Part shown: in pieces, positions 37,181 to 49,535 of the stretch
How positions within the stretch are numbered: the stretch's first letter is position 1
How the letters are laid out: every line of letters begins with the position of its first letter
Assembly: GCF_003443995.1 (NCBI RefSeq)
Contig: NZ_QWEY01000001.1
Span: 62,001-126,000 of the forward strand
Reading direction: 5' to 3'
Length of the DNA stretch: 64,000 nucleotides
DNA from: Pseudotabrizicola alkalilacus
GTDB lineage: Bacteria > Pseudomonadota > Alphaproteobacteria > Rhodobacterales > Rhodobacteraceae
Translations under genes and position numbers: made by a program
The notes under the pieces: generated by a model
What the model saw: the letters and a program-made list of their open reading frames with translations, nothing else
Told to the model about the DNA's origin: nothing
Database searches by the model: none

Positions 37181-38701
37181 ATGACCCAACTTGTGCGCAT
37201 GACCGGTATCGACAAGCATTTTCCCGGTGTCCACGCTTTGCGTTCGGCGCAGTTTGACCTGATGCCGGGCGAAGTGCATGCGCTGATGGGCGAGAATGGA
37301 GCGGGAAAATCCACGCTGATGAAGGTGCTGTCGGGCATTTATCAGCCCGATGGTGGCACGGTCGAAGTCTCGGGGCAGGCTGTCAGCATCCATGGCCCGC
37401 GCGCGGCGCAGGCACTGGGGATCGGCATCATCCATCAGGAACTGGCCCTGATGAACGACCTGAGCGTGGCGCAGAACATCTTTATCGGCCGCGAACCGCG
37501 CCGCAGTTTTGGCCGTCTGGATGAGGCGCAACTGAACGCCGATGCGCAGGCGATCTTTGCCCAGATGAAGGTGCACATCGACCCGCGCGCCGAGGTGCGC
37601 AGCCTGTCGGTCGCGCGGCAGCAGATGGTGGAAATCGCCAAGGCGCTGTCGTTCCGCTCGCGCATCCTGATCATGGACGAACCCACCGCCGCGCTGAACG
37701 AGGCCGAGACCAACGAGCTGTTCGCCATCATCCGGGGGTTGCGGGCCGAAGGCGTGGGCGTGGTCTATATCAGCCACAAGATGGATGAGATCCGCCGCAT
37801 TTCCGACCGCGTGACCATCATGCGCGACGGGGCCTATGTCGGCACCGTCAACGCCGCCGACACGCCGATTGAAACCATCATCAGCATGATGGTTGGGCGT
37901 GCGCTGGAAAACGTGCATGTCGATATTCCCGACCTGTCGTCAGCGCCGGTGGCGCTGGAAGTGCGCGGTCTGAACCGGGGGCGGGTCATCCGCGATGTGG
38001 GCTTCAGCGTGCGGCAGGGCGAAATCCTTGGCTTTGCCGGGCTGATGGGGGCAGGGCGCACCGAAGTTGCGCGGGCGATTTTTGGTGCCGATCCGCGCGA
38101 CAGCGGTGAGATCATCGTGCATGGCAAGACCGAGACGATCCGCAGCCCGAAAGACGCCGTTGACGCAGGCATCGGCTATCTGTCCGAGGACCGCAAACAC
38201 TTTGGCCTCGCCCTTGGTCTGGATGTGCGCGCCAATGTCGGCATGACCAGCCTCGCCCGGTTTTCCAACGCCATAGGCGTGCTGAACGAGGCGGCGCTGG
38301 AAAAGACCGCGCGTGACTACATCGCGCAACTGGCGATCCGCACCCCGTCAGACCGGCAAGAGGTGCGCTTGCTGTCGGGCGGCAACCAGCAAAAGATCGT
38401 CATCGCCAAATGGCTGTTGCGCAACTGCGACATCCTGATCTTTGATGAGCCGACGCGCGGCATCGACGTGGGCGCCAAGGCGGAAATCTATCGCTTGATG
38501 CAGGCGCTGGCTGCGGATGGCAAAGCCATCATCGTCATCAGTTCCGAACTGCCCGAGGTGCTGCGCCTGTCACACCGCATTGCCGTGATGTGCGAAGGCC
38601 GGTTGACCGGCATCCTGCCCGGTGGTCCGGGCACCAGTCAGGAAGAAATCATGCGCCTTGCCACCCTGAAGCACAGATCACCCGAGGAGGCTCTTGCATG
38701 A
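37181..38701 (+). CDS. Sugar ABC importer ATPase, two-domain (RbsA/XylG-like)
   Basis: A 506-residue CUT2-class ATPase with two nucleotide-binding domains. The first has [16 protein letters not shown] and [13 protein letters not shown]. The second has [16 protein letters not shown] and [16 protein letters not shown]. It powers uptake of a monosaccharide through the permease at 38698. The start at 37181 is the family N-terminus ([16 protein letters not shown]); the open frame continues upstream without homology. The stop overlaps the permease start. The neighbouring catabolic genes suggest L-fucose or another 6-deoxyhexose. Confidence 0.93.
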   Translation: MTQLVRMTGIDKHFPGVHALRSAQFDLMPGEVHALMGENGAGKSTLMKVLSGIYQPDGGTVEVSGQAVSIHGPRAAQALGIGIIHQELALMNDLSVAQNIFIGREPRRSFGRLDEAQLNADAQAIFAQMKVHIDPRAEVRSLSVARQQMVEIAKALSFRSRILIMDEPTAALNEAETNELFAIIRGLRAEGVGVVYISHKMDEIRRISDRVTIMRDGAYVGTVNAADTPIETIISMMVGRALENVHVDIPDLSSAPVALEVRGLNRGRVIRDVGFSVRQGEILGFAGLMGAGRTEVARAIFGADPRDSGEIIVHGKTETIRSPKDAVDAGIGYLSEDRKHFGLALGLDVRANVGMTSLARFSNAIGVLNEAALEKTARDYIAQLAIRTPSDRQEVRLLSGGNQQKIVIAKWLLRNCDILIFDEPTRGIDVGAKAEIYRLMQALAADGKAIIVISSELPEVLRLSHRIAVMCEGRLTGILPGGPGTSQEEIMRLATLKHRSPEEALA

Positions 38702-39696
38702 CGACCCTGCCCGCCGCCACTCCGGCCCGCAAACCCGCCTCTGGCGCGCAGCAAAAGCTGCTGGCCTTTGCCAGCCTGATCGCGCTTCTGGTGTTCTTTT
38801 CGGTGGCCTCACCAAATTTTCTGCAAACCTCTAATATCCTTGCCATCCTGCAGGCCACGTCGGTCAATGGCGTTCTGGCCATCGCGGCCACGCTGGTCAT
38901 CATCACTGGCGGCATTGATCTGTCGGTTGGCACGCTGATGACATTCTGCGCCGTCATGGCAGGGGTGATCCTGACCAATGCCGGTATGCCGCTGCCCCTT
39001 GGCATCGTCGGGGCCATCGCGGTAGGCGCCATCTGCGGCACCATTTCCGGCACACTGGTCGCCAAGATGAAGATCCCGCCGTTCATCGCCACGCTGGGCA
39101 TGATGCTGATCCTCAAGGGGCTGTCGCTGGTCATTTCCGGCACCAAGCCGATTTATTTCAACGACACCCCCGGATTTTCCCAGATATCGACCGGCTCGCT
39201 GATCGGAAAAATCGTCCCTACGGTGCCGGTGCCCAATGGCGTGCTGATCCTGTTCGTGCTGGCGCTGGTGATCGGCTATGTGCTGAACCGCACCGTGCTC
39301 GGGCGCTATTGCTTTGCCCTTGGCTCGAACGAAGAGGCGGTGCGTCTGTCGGGCGTCAACACAGATGCGTGGAAAATCGCGATCTATGCTCTGGCTGGCA
39401 GCATTTGTGGCATTGCGGGCCTGATCATCGCCTCGCGCCTCAATTCCGCCCAGCCCGCACTTGGCCTTGGGTATGAGCTGGACGCCATCGCCGCTGTCGT
39501 GATCGGCGGCACCTCGCTGGCGGGCGGGCGCGGCTCGATCCTTGGCACCATGATCGGCGCGCTGATCATGGCGGTCCTGCTGAACGGGCTGCGCGTCATG
39601 TCGGTGGCACAGGAATGGCAGACCGTCGTGACCGGCGGCATCATCATCGCCGCCGTCTATGCCGACATGCTGCGCCGCCGTCGCGCGGCCAGCTGA
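38698..39696 (+). CDS. Sugar ABC importer permease (RbsC-like)
   Basis: A 332-residue permease of the BPD_transp_2 family with about ten helices, including [18 protein letters not shown] and the C-terminal [20 protein letters not shown]. It is the channel of the CUT2 importer with the ATPase before it and the binding protein after it. The start overlaps the ATPase stop (ATGA). Confidence 0.93.
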   Translation: MTTLPAATPARKPASGAQQKLLAFASLIALLVFFSVASPNFLQTSNILAILQATSVNGVLAIAATLVIITGGIDLSVGTLMTFCAVMAGVILTNAGMPLPLGIVGAIAVGAICGTISGTLVAKMKIPPFIATLGMMLILKGLSLVISGTKPIYFNDTPGFSQISTGSLIGKIVPTVPVPNGVLILFVLALVIGYVLNRTVLGRYCFALGSNEEAVRLSGVNTDAWKIAIYALAGSICGIAGLIIASRLNSAQPALGLGYELDAIAAVVIGGTSLAGGRGSILGTMIGALIMAVLLNGLRVMSVAQEWQTVVTGGIIIAAVYADMLRRRRAAS

Positions 39697-39759
39697 CACA
39701 TACCAGAGGGCGACGAACGCCCCGCAGTCATCAACATCGACACCATGGGAGGATACCCG

Positions 39760-41573
<1,814 letters not shown>

Positions 41574-41579
41574 GGTCCC

Positions 41580-43088
41580 ATGCCGATCAGCATCCGTCTG
41601 AACTCCGATGACAATGTCGATATTGCCCTGACCGATCTGGCTCCGGGGGCCGAGGCGCTTGGGGTGATGATCACCACCCCGGTTGCGCGCGGTCATAAGC
41701 TGGCGAACCGGGCGATTGCCATTGGCGAAAATATCCGCCGCTATGGCCAGATCATCGGGGCCGCCACGCAGGATATTCCCGCAGGCGCGCATGTGCATGT
41801 CCACAACATCGCCATGTCCGACCACGCGCAGGATTACGCCTTTGCCGCCGAGGCAAAGCCGCTGCCCCCGGCCAACGAAAACCGCACCTTCATGGGCTTC
41901 CGCCGCCCTGATGGCAAAGCGGGCACCCGCAACTACCTTGGCGTGCTGACCTCGGTGAACTGCTCGGGCTCGGTCGCCCGCTTCATCGCCGAAGAGGCCG
42001 AGAAATCCGACTGGTTCAAGGCGCTGCACAATGTCGATGGCATCGTGCCGATTGCCCATGCCTCCGGCTGTGGCATGTCCGGGTCGGACGAGGGCTACGC
42101 CACCCTGATGCGCACGCTGCAGGGCTATGCGCAGAACCCGAACTTTGGCGGCATCCTGCTGGTCGGTCTGGGCTGTGAAGTTCTCCAGATCCCGGATCTG
42201 GTGGGCCGGGGCCGCATGCGGGCCGACAACAACTTTCGCCACATGACCATTCAACAAATGGGCGGCACCCGCAAAACCGTTGAGCGCGGGGTCGAGGCTT
42301 TGCGTGAGATGGCGGATATTGCGAACGCCTATACCCGCGAGCCGATCCCGGTCTCCGAATTGGTGATCGGCATGCAATGCGGTGGCTCGGATGGCTATTC
42401 CGGCATCACCGCCAACCCGGCTTTGGGTGTGGCATCGGACCTGCTGGTGCAGCATGGCGGCACCACGGTTCTGTCGGAAACCTCGGAAATCTACGGGGCC
42501 GAACACCTGCTGACCCGCCGCGCCGTCAGTGTCGAGGTCGGCGAGAAACTGATCGACCGCATCCGCTGGTGGGAAGATTACACCGCCCGCAACAAGGGCG
42601 AGATGAACAACAACCCCAGCCCCGGCAATAAACGCGGCGGGCTGACCACCATTCTGGAAAAATCCCTCGGCGCTGTTGCCAAGGGTGGAACCGCCCCGAT
42701 GGAAGATGTGTATCTGTTCGCCGAACCGATCACCAAAAAGGGCTTCGTCTTCATGGACAGCCCCGGCTACGACCCCTGTTCCGTCACCGGCCAGATCGCA
42801 TCCGGGGCCAACCTGATCGTGTTCACCACCGGGCGCGGCTCTGTTTCGGGCTACAAGCCGGTGCCCTGCATCAAGGTCGCGACCAACTCCGAGATGTTCC
42901 GGCACATGGAAGAAGACATGGACCTGAACACCGGCGACATCATCGACGGCGGGGTGTCCCTGACCGACAAGGGACGCGAGATGTTCGAGCTGTTCATCAA
43001 GGTCGCCAGCGGCGAGGTCACAAAATCCGAAGCCCTGGGCTTTGGCGGCGCGGAATTCGTGCCTTGGCAGATCGGCGCAGTGATGTAA
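41580..43088 (+). CDS. UxaA/altronate-dehydratase-family enzyme, probable L-fuconate dehydratase
   Basis: A 502-residue UxaA-family hydro-lyase. It has an N-terminal SAF-like domain (about 1-95) and a C-terminal domain with RPDGKAGTRNYLGVLTSVNCS, HASGCGMSGSDEGY and MQCGGSDGYSGITANPALG. Known members dehydrate altronate or galactarate. In this cluster it replaces the enolase-superfamily fuconate dehydratase and would make 2-keto-3-deoxy-L-fuconate (inference; Campylobacter fucose clusters also carry UxaA-type genes). It starts six bases after the SDR stop. Confidence 0.8.
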   Translation: MPISIRLNSDDNVDIALTDLAPGAEALGVMITTPVARGHKLANRAIAIGENIRRYGQIIGAATQDIPAGAHVHVHNIAMSDHAQDYAFAAEAKPLPPANENRTFMGFRRPDGKAGTRNYLGVLTSVNCSGSVARFIAEEAEKSDWFKALHNVDGIVPIAHASGCGMSGSDEGYATLMRTLQGYAQNPNFGGILLVGLGCEVLQIPDLVGRGRMRADNNFRHMTIQQMGGTRKTVERGVEALREMADIANAYTREPIPVSELVIGMQCGGSDGYSGITANPALGVASDLLVQHGGTTVLSETSEIYGAEHLLTRRAVSVEVGEKLIDRIRWWEDYTARNKGEMNNNPSPGNKRGGLTTILEKSLGAVAKGGTAPMEDVYLFAEPITKKGFVFMDSPGYDPCSVTGQIASGANLIVFTTGRGSVSGYKPVPCIKVATNSEMFRHMEEDMDLNTGDIIDGGVSLTDKGREMFELFIKVASGEVTKSEALGFGGAEFVPWQIGAVM

Positions 43089-43132
43089 CACCGTTGCCGA
43101 CAGACAGCGCAACGCAAAGACATGACCGGTAG

Positions 43133-43885
<753 letters not shown>

Positions 43886-43896
43886 AAGGATCTGAT

Positions 43897-44742
43897 ATGA
43901 AACTTCTCCGTCATGGCGCACCCGGCGCTGAACGTCCCGGTCTGCTGCATTCGGATGGCACCATCCGCGACCTGACCGGCATCGTGCCCGATATTGCGGG
44001 CGCCGTGCTGTCTGATGCCGGCCTGTCCGCCCTGCGCGGCATCGACGTGGGCAGCTTGCCGGTCGTCTCTGCCGATACCCGCCTTGGCCCCTGCGTTGCA
44101 GGCACTGGCAAGTTCATCTGCATCGGTCTGAATTACGCCGACCACGCCGCCGAATCCGGCATGCCGGTCCCGCCAGAGCCGGTGATCTTCATGAAGGCCA
44201 CCAGCGCCATCGTCGGCCCGCATGATCCGATCATCATCCCCCGCACCTCCGAGAAAACCGACTGGGAGGTGGAACTGGCCGTCATCATCGGCACCAAGGC
44301 CAAACACGTCTCCGAAGCCGATGCGCTGAACCACGTTGCGGGCTATGCCGTGACCAATGATGTCAGCGAACGCGCGTTTCAGACCGAACGTGCGGGCCAA
44401 TGGACCAAGGGCAAAAGCTGCGACAACTTTGGCCAGCTTGGCCCCTGGCTGGTGACGCGCGACGAGGTGGCCGATCCGCAGAACCTGTCAATGTGGCTCA
44501 CCGTCAATGGCCAGACCGTGCAGGATGGCTCGACGAAAACCATGGTTTACGGCGTCGCTCATGTGGTCAGCTACCTGTCGCAGTTCATGACCCTGCATCC
44601 CGGCGACGTGATTTCGACCGGCACCCCGCCCGGCGTCGGTATGGGCCAGAAACCGCCGCGCTATCTCAAAGCGGGTGATGTGGTCGAACTGGGGATCGAA
44701 GGTCTGGGCCAGCAGCGCCAGGATGTCATCGCCGACGCCTGA
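43897..44742 (+). CDS. Fumarylacetoacetate-hydrolase-family protein, probable 2,4-diketo-3-deoxy-L-fuconate hydrolase
   Basis: A 281-residue FAH-family enzyme with IGLNYADHAAESG, FMKATSAIVGPHDPI, TDWEVELAVIIG (metal ligands) and the C-terminal GDVISTGTPPGVGMG. In L-fucose and L-rhamnose diketo pathways such enzymes split the 2,4-diketo-3-deoxy acid into pyruvate and L-lactate. It starts 11 bases after the SDR stop. The assignment rests on family plus position. Confidence 0.83.
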   Translation: MKLLRHGAPGAERPGLLHSDGTIRDLTGIVPDIAGAVLSDAGLSALRGIDVGSLPVVSADTRLGPCVAGTGKFICIGLNYADHAAESGMPVPPEPVIFMKATSAIVGPHDPIIIPRTSEKTDWEVELAVIIGTKAKHVSEADALNHVAGYAVTNDVSERAFQTERAGQWTKGKSCDNFGQLGPWLVTRDEVADPQNLSMWLTVNGQTVQDGSTKTMVYGVAHVVSYLSQFMTLHPGDVISTGTPPGVGMGQKPPRYLKAGDVVELGIEGLGQQRQDVIADA

Positions 44743-44757
44743 ACCGGGAGATCTTGG

Positions 44758-45609
44758 ATGGACCTGATCGACACCCACCAGCACCTGATCCTGCGGGATC
44801 AGCTGGGCTATGGCTGGACACATGCCCTTCCCGCGCTGGCCAATCGCGATTTCAGCCCGGCCGATTATGCCGCGCTGACGGCTGGCAAGGGGGTCATCGG
44901 CAGTCTGTTCATGGAAACCGGCGTCGATGACGCGGATTACAAGACCGAGGCCCGCATCATTGCGGGCCTTGTCGGTCCTGCTCCGGCGGGTGCGGGCGGG
45001 GTGCTGGGGCAGATCGCCTCGTGCCGCCCCGAAGACGATGCCGGCTTTGATGCCTGGCTCGACGAATGCGAAACGCTCCATGTCAAAGGCTTTCGCCGCA
45101 TCCTGCATGTGGTGGAGGATGGGCTGTCACAATCCACGATCTTCCGCGCCAACCTGCGCAAAATCGGGCAGCGGGGTCTGACGTTTGATCTGTGTGTTCT
45201 CGCGCGCCAGCATGATCTGGCCGAAGACCTTATCAAAACTCATGACGACCAGATCTTTGTCCTCGACCATTGCGGCAATCCCGACATTGCCGCCGGGGCG
45301 TTTGCCCCATGGGCCGCGAGCCTGCGCCGTCTGGCGGATTTCCCCAATCTCTACGCCAAACTGTCCGGCATCACCGCCAATTGCGCGCCCGGCACGGTCA
45401 GCGCAGCGCTGTTGCGCCCCTATGTGGCACATATGATTGACTGCTTCGGGCCAGACCGCATTCTCTGGGGGGGCGACTGGCCGGTGGTGAATATCCACAG
45501 CACGCTGCCCGATTGGATCGACCTTACCCGCGATTTGCTCGGCGACCTGTCGCCGGATGAACAGCACGCCATCGGTATGGAAACCGCGCGACAGGTCTAC
45601 CGGCTGTAG
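44758..45609 (+). CDS. Amidohydrolase, probable L-fucono-1,5-lactonase
   Basis: A 283-residue COG3618 metal-dependent hydrolase. The metal-binding IDTHQHLILRD is at the N-terminus, and VKGFRRILH, DHCGNPDI and WGGDWPVVN follow. L-fuconolactonases and L-rhamnono-lactonases belong here. It would open the lactone made by the fucose dehydrogenase (40779). It is the last gene of the operon and its stop is 12 bases from the convergent gluconokinase stop. Confidence 0.83.
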   Translation: MDLIDTHQHLILRDQLGYGWTHALPALANRDFSPADYAALTAGKGVIGSLFMETGVDDADYKTEARIIAGLVGPAPAGAGGVLGQIASCRPEDDAGFDAWLDECETLHVKGFRRILHVVEDGLSQSTIFRANLRKIGQRGLTFDLCVLARQHDLAEDLIKTHDDQIFVLDHCGNPDIAAGAFAPWAASLRRLADFPNLYAKLSGITANCAPGTVSAALLRPYVAHMIDCFGPDRILWGGDWPVVNIHSTLPDWIDLTRDLLGDLSPDEQHAIGMETARQVYRL

Positions 45610-45621
45610 GCCCCCCGCGCC

Positions 45622-46119
45622 TCAGCCCTGCGCGCTGCGCAGATGCCCGGCAATCGCCGCGATGATCGCCTCCAGCGGTTGATCAATCTGCACCGCAAAG
45701 GCTTCGTCCGGTCCCGGCACCTCCAGCGCGGCAAACTGGCTGTCCAGCAGCGACAGTGGCATGTAATGCCCGCTGCGTTGCGCCATCCGCCCGGCAATCA
45801 GATCGCGTGATCCGTCAAGGTAGACAAAGCGGACCTCGCCGCCTGCGCCTGCCCGGATACGGTCGCGATACACCCGTTTCAGCGCCGAACACCCGATCAG
45901 AACCGGCGCCTGATCCGCCAACGCCCGCGCCACAAGGTCCAGCCACGGCCAGCGGTCGGCATCGGTCAGGGGCGTGCCAGCCCGCATTTTCTCGACATTC
46001 GTCGCCGGGTGCAGATCGTCACCGTCGAGATAGGGAATGCCCAAGCCCGCCGACACTCCTTCGCCGACCGAGGATTTGCCGCAGCCCGCGACGCCCATGA
46101 TGATGACACGCAGGCTCAT
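45622..46119 (-). CDS. gntK: Gluconokinase
   Basis: A 165-residue kinase of the shikimate-kinase-like gluconokinase family, with P-loop GVAGCGKSSVG at about 9-19, DGDDLHPATNVEKMRAG and GCSALKRVYRD. It phosphorylates D-gluconate to 6-phosphogluconate, the substrate of Gnd encoded divergently nearby. The start at 46119 is fixed by MSLRVIIMGVAG and an ATGA overlap with the upstream dehydrogenase. Confidence 0.92.
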   Translation of the reverse strand: MSLRVIIMGVAGCGKSSVGEGVSAGLGIPYLDGDDLHPATNVEKMRAGTPLTDADRWPWLDLVARALADQAPVLIGCSALKRVYRDRIRAGAGGEVRFVYLDGSRDLIAGRMAQRSGHYMPLSLLDSQFAALEVPGPDEAFAVQIDQPLEAIIAAIAGHLRSAQG

Positions 46120-46871
46120 AGCGATGCCGTGATCCCGCCATCGACATAGAGGATATGCCCGTTGACGAAACTGGCGGCATCCGACGCCAGAAAGATGCAT
46201 GCCCCCTGCAATTCTTCGACCCGGCCCCAGCGCCCGGCCGGGGTGCGCTTTTCCAGCCAGTCGGTAAAGGCAGGATCGGCCATCAGCGCGGCATTGAGCG
46301 GCGTTTCGAAATAGCCCGGTGCAATGGCATTGCAGTTCAGCCCGTGGCGCGCCCAATCCGTCGCCATGCCCTTGGTCAGATTGCCGACCGCACCTTTGGT
46401 TGCGGTATAGGGCGCGATGGAGGGACGGGCGAGGGCAGTCTGAACGCTGGCGATGTTGATGATCCGACCCCGCCCGCGCGCGATCATGTGGCGCGCAACA
46501 GCCTGTCCGACATGAAACACCGACGCGATATTGGTCTGCAACAGCCGCTCGAACGCCTCGGCGGGGAACTCTTCCAGCGGGGCGCGGTGCTGCATCCCGG
46601 CATTGTTCACCAGAATGTCGATGGCGCCGTGGCTGGCTTCGAACCCATCCACCGCCGCGCGCACCCCGTCATGATCGGTCGCATCAAACGCCAGCATCTG
46701 CGCGCCCGGTATCTGCGCCGCAGCCGCAGCCAGCCGGTCCGCATCCCGCCCGTTCAGCACCACCCGCGCCCCAGCGGCAGCAAGCCCCTGTGCCAGAGCA
46801 AAGCCAATGCCCTGCGATGATCCGGTAATCAACGCGCGCCGACCACTCAGGTCAAAAAGCTGCAATCCCAT
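46116..46871 (-). CDS. idnO: SDR, gluconate 5-dehydrogenase (IdnO-like)
   Basis: A 251-residue SDR with TGSSQGIGFALAQ, NNAGMQHRAPLEEFP, NIASVQTALARPSIAPYTATK (catalytic Ser, Tyr and Lys region) and DGGITASL. The sequence matches gluconate 5-dehydrogenases, which interconvert 5-ketogluconate and gluconate. With gntK directly downstream it channels ketogluconate to 6-phosphogluconate. It is divergent from gnd with a shared 227-base control region. Confidence 0.86.
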   Translation of the reverse strand: MGLQLFDLSGRRALITGSSQGIGFALAQGLAAAGARVVLNGRDADRLAAAAAQIPGAQMLAFDATDHDGVRAAVDGFEASHGAIDILVNNAGMQHRAPLEEFPAEAFERLLQTNIASVFHVGQAVARHMIARGRGRIINIASVQTALARPSIAPYTATKGAVGNLTKGMATDWARHGLNCNAIAPGYFETPLNAALMADPAFTDWLEKRTPAGRWGRVEELQGACIFLASDAASFVNGHILYVDGGITASL

Positions 46872-46931
46872 GTCCGCCCCCCTGCAAGGCTCTGTTCAAA
46901 GACCCTCGACCATCGCTTTGTGTTTCGTTTA

Positions 46932-46945
46932 TGTTAACGCTAACG
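46932..46945. promoter_or_regulatory. LacI-family-type operator in gluconate control region
   Basis: TGTTAACGCTAACG is a CG-centred palindrome of the LacI/GntR-type (compare the gluconate repressor consensus TGTTACCGGTAACA). It sits between idnO and gnd, with a similar partial site TGTTACCGAAC at 47068-47078 closer to gnd. The spacing of about 136 bases could allow looping. No LacI-family gene is in the window, so the repressor must be encoded elsewhere. Confidence 0.6.
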
Positions 46946-47041
46946 CGCCCGTGTCAAGGACCGGAACCGCCCTGGCCGGCACTTCAGCCCGGCGCAATTG
47001 CGGTTGATATTTCCCGGTGGAAGATCAACCGGCCCTTTAAT

Positions 47042-47058
47042 TCCACGCGTTGCGTGGA
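47042..47058. promoter_or_regulatory. Small hairpin in gnd leader
   Basis: TCCACGC-GTT-GCGTGGA forms a perfect seven-base stem with a three-base loop in the gnd leader, 41 bases before the start codon, between the two LacI-like sites. It could be a protein-binding palindrome or an RNA hairpin. Confidence 0.35.
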
Positions 47059-47098
47059 CTATACCCCTGTTACCGAACTGCAAAGGACTCCCCTCATC

Positions 47099-48499
47099 AT
47101 GACCGCAACTCATACCGGCCTGATCGGCCTTGGCACGATGGGTGCCGCGCTGGCACTGAACATCGCAGAAAAGGGTTTCCCGATTGCGGTATGGAACCGG
47201 ACAGCCTCGGTCACGCAGCAGTTTCAGGCCGATGCGGGCGATCTTGCCGCGCGCATCACGCCGACCGACACTCTGGCCGGTCTGGTGCAGGCCATTACCC
47301 CGCCGCGTGCCATCATCCTGATGGTGCCCGCAGGGCAGGCGGTGGATGACCAACTGGCCGCGCTTGCGCCGCTGCTGGGGCCGGAGGATCTGGTGATCGA
47401 CGCCGGAAACGCCAACTTTCGTGACACCAACCGCCGCGATACGGCGGGCCTGACGTTCCGCTTCATGGGCATCGGCGTGTCGGGCGGCGAAGAGGGCGCG
47501 CGCCATGGCCCCGCCATCATGGCCGGTGGCCCGGATGCGGCCTGGGCGCAGATGAAACCGCTGCTGCAAGCCATCGCCGCGCGGGCCGAAGACGACACAC
47601 CCTGCGCCGACCATATGGGGCCATCGGGGGCGGGGCATTTCGTCAAGGCGGTGCACAATGGCATCGAATATGCCGATATGCAGATGATTTCCGAAGTTTA
47701 CGGTGTGATGCGCGATGGCATGGGCCTGTCCGCCGCCGAGATTGCTCCGGTATTCGACCGCTGGAACAAGGGGCCGCTGCAATCTTACCTGATCGAGATT
47801 TCGGCTCAGGTCGCCGCCGCGACAGACCCGATTGCTGGCGGCCCGATGCTGGACATGATCGTTGATGCCGCAGGCCAAAAAGGCACCGGGCGCTGGACAG
47901 CGGTAGAGGCGCAGCATCTGGCGGCCCCGGTCCCGGTGATCGAGGCTGCGGTGATGGCGCGCAACGTTTCGGCTCGCCGCGCCGAGCGCGCCGCAGGTCA
48001 GGCCCGGTTTGGCGGGACAGAGGCAAAGATCACGCTGCCGCTTGAGGATCTTGAACAGGCGATGATCGCGGGCAAGATCCTGTGCTATGCGCAGGGCTTT
48101 GCGATGATGACCGCCGCCGCGCGTGATTTTGACTGGGCGCTCGACATGCCCGCGATTGCGCGGGTCTGGCGCGCGGGCTGCATCATCCGCTCGTCGATGC
48201 TGAATGACATGGCGCAGGCTCTGGCCGAAGACCCCGCGCGCAACCTGATCCTTGCGCCGTTCTTTGCCGACCGGCTGGATGCGGGTCTGCCCGCCCTGCG
48301 CCGGGTGGTGGCCGAAGGCGCGTTGCAAGGTCTGCCGCTTCCGGCGTTGTCGGCGGGTCTGGCGTGGTTTGATCTGATGCGCCAGGCGCGCGGCACGGCC
48401 AACATGATTCAGGGCCAGCGCGACTTCTTTGGCGCGCATGGCTTTGACCGGCTGGATGGCACACAGGCGCCTCACGGACCCTGGGGCAATCCGGCCTGA
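47099..48499 (+). CDS. gnd: 6-phosphogluconate dehydrogenase (NADP/NAD, decarboxylating)
   Basis: A 466-residue 6PGDH. The dinucleotide loop GLGTMGAALALN is near the N-terminus; MGIGVSGGEEGARHGPAIM and KAVHNGIEYADMQMISEVY are the substrate and catalytic blocks. It converts 6-phosphogluconate to ribulose 5-phosphate. The ATG at 47099 begins the family sequence MTATHTGLIGLG; the open frame reaches back to 46931 but overlaps the operator region. It is divergent from idnO-gntK, which supply its substrate. Confidence 0.93.
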   Translation: MTATHTGLIGLGTMGAALALNIAEKGFPIAVWNRTASVTQQFQADAGDLAARITPTDTLAGLVQAITPPRAIILMVPAGQAVDDQLAALAPLLGPEDLVIDAGNANFRDTNRRDTAGLTFRFMGIGVSGGEEGARHGPAIMAGGPDAAWAQMKPLLQAIAARAEDDTPCADHMGPSGAGHFVKAVHNGIEYADMQMISEVYGVMRDGMGLSAAEIAPVFDRWNKGPLQSYLIEISAQVAAATDPIAGGPMLDMIVDAAGQKGTGRWTAVEAQHLAAPVPVIEAAVMARNVSARRAERAAGQARFGGTEAKITLPLEDLEQAMIAGKILCYAQGFAMMTAAARDFDWALDMPAIARVWRAGCIIRSSMLNDMAQALAEDPARNLILAPFFADRLDAGLPALRRVVAEGALQGLPLPALSAGLAWFDLMRQARGTANMIQGQRDFFGAHGFDRLDGTQAPHGPWGNPA

Positions 48500-48581
48500 A
48501 AGGATCGGATATTGATCCGCACAGCACTGGCCAAAGCCCGCTCTGGCCGGTCGCCCTGACTTGACCAAAAGGATTTGTCTC

Positions 48582-49529
48582 ATGAAACCCGACCTTCTGG
48601 TGATGGCCCCGCCGCTTCCTGCTTTCCTGGATGATCTGGCCAGCCGCTACACCTTGCACCGCCATGACCTCGCCGATATTGCTGCACAGGCGGCGCTGCT
48701 GGCCGATCTTGGGCCGCGCATTCAGGCGGTGATCACCAATGGCCATACGCCGCTAACGGCGCAGATGATCGCGCAGATGCCTGCGTTGCAGATCGTCTCC
48801 TGTGGATCGGCGGGCTATGACACCCTTGACGTCGCCGCGCTGACCGCGCGTGGCATTCCCCTGACCAACACATCGGACGCGCTGTCCGATGATGTGGCCG
48901 ACACCGCGATGATGCTGACACTGGCCGCGCAACGCGGGCTGGTGGCGGCGCATGCGCATGTCACCTCGGGCGACTGGGGCCGCGACGGACCGTTTCCGCT
49001 GCAATCCTCGCTGCGCGGCAAACGGCTGGGTATCGTCGGCATGGGCAAGATCGGTCAGGCCATCCTGCCAAGGGCCGAGGCGTCGGGGCTGCAAGTCGCC
49101 TATTTCAGCCGCACCGAAAAGCCAGAGGTGGACTGCCCGTTTCAGCCCGACCTGACCGCGCTGGCGACATGGGCCGATATCCTCATCGTCATTGTGGCGG
49201 GGGGCACGGGCACGATGAACCTGATCGACGCCGCCGTTCTGCGCGCGCTTGGCCCGCAGGGCACGCTGGTCAATGTCAGCCGGGGTTCGGTGGTGGACGA
49301 ACCCGCGCTGATCGCCGCGCTGCGCGCGGGCGATCTGGGTCATGCCGCGCTGGATGTGTTCTGGAACGAACCCAACCCCGACCCCGCATTGACCGCGCTG
49401 CCCAATGTCACGCTCTACCCGCACCACGCCAGCGGCACGCGGGAAACACGCGCGGCGATGTCCCAGCTGGCCGTCGCCAATCTGGACGCGCATTTCAACG
49501 GTCAGCCGCTGTTGTCGCGGGTGAACTGA
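48582..49529 (+). CDS. D-isomer-specific 2-hydroxyacid dehydrogenase, probable 2-ketogluconate/hydroxypyruvate reductase
   Basis: A 315-residue NAD(P)-dependent 2-hydroxyacid dehydrogenase, with the dinucleotide motif GIVGMGKIGQAI, VNVSRGSVVDEPALIAAL (the conserved arginine region) and NVTLYPHHASGT with its catalytic histidine. The family reduces glyoxylate, hydroxypyruvate or 2-ketogluconate (GhrB-like). Next to gnd, gntK and idnO, reduction of 2-ketogluconate to gluconate is the most likely role (inference). AAGGA lies eight bases before the start at 48582. Confidence 0.83.
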   Translation: MKPDLLVMAPPLPAFLDDLASRYTLHRHDLADIAAQAALLADLGPRIQAVITNGHTPLTAQMIAQMPALQIVSCGSAGYDTLDVAALTARGIPLTNTSDALSDDVADTAMMLTLAAQRGLVAAHAHVTSGDWGRDGPFPLQSSLRGKRLGIVGMGKIGQAILPRAEASGLQVAYFSRTEKPEVDCPFQPDLTALATWADILIVIVAGGTGTMNLIDAAVLRALGPQGTLVNVSRGSVVDEPALIAALRAGDLGHAALDVFWNEPNPDPALTALPNVTLYPHHASGTRETRAAMSQLAVANLDAHFNGQPLLSRVN

Positions 49530-49535
49530 GCCGCG

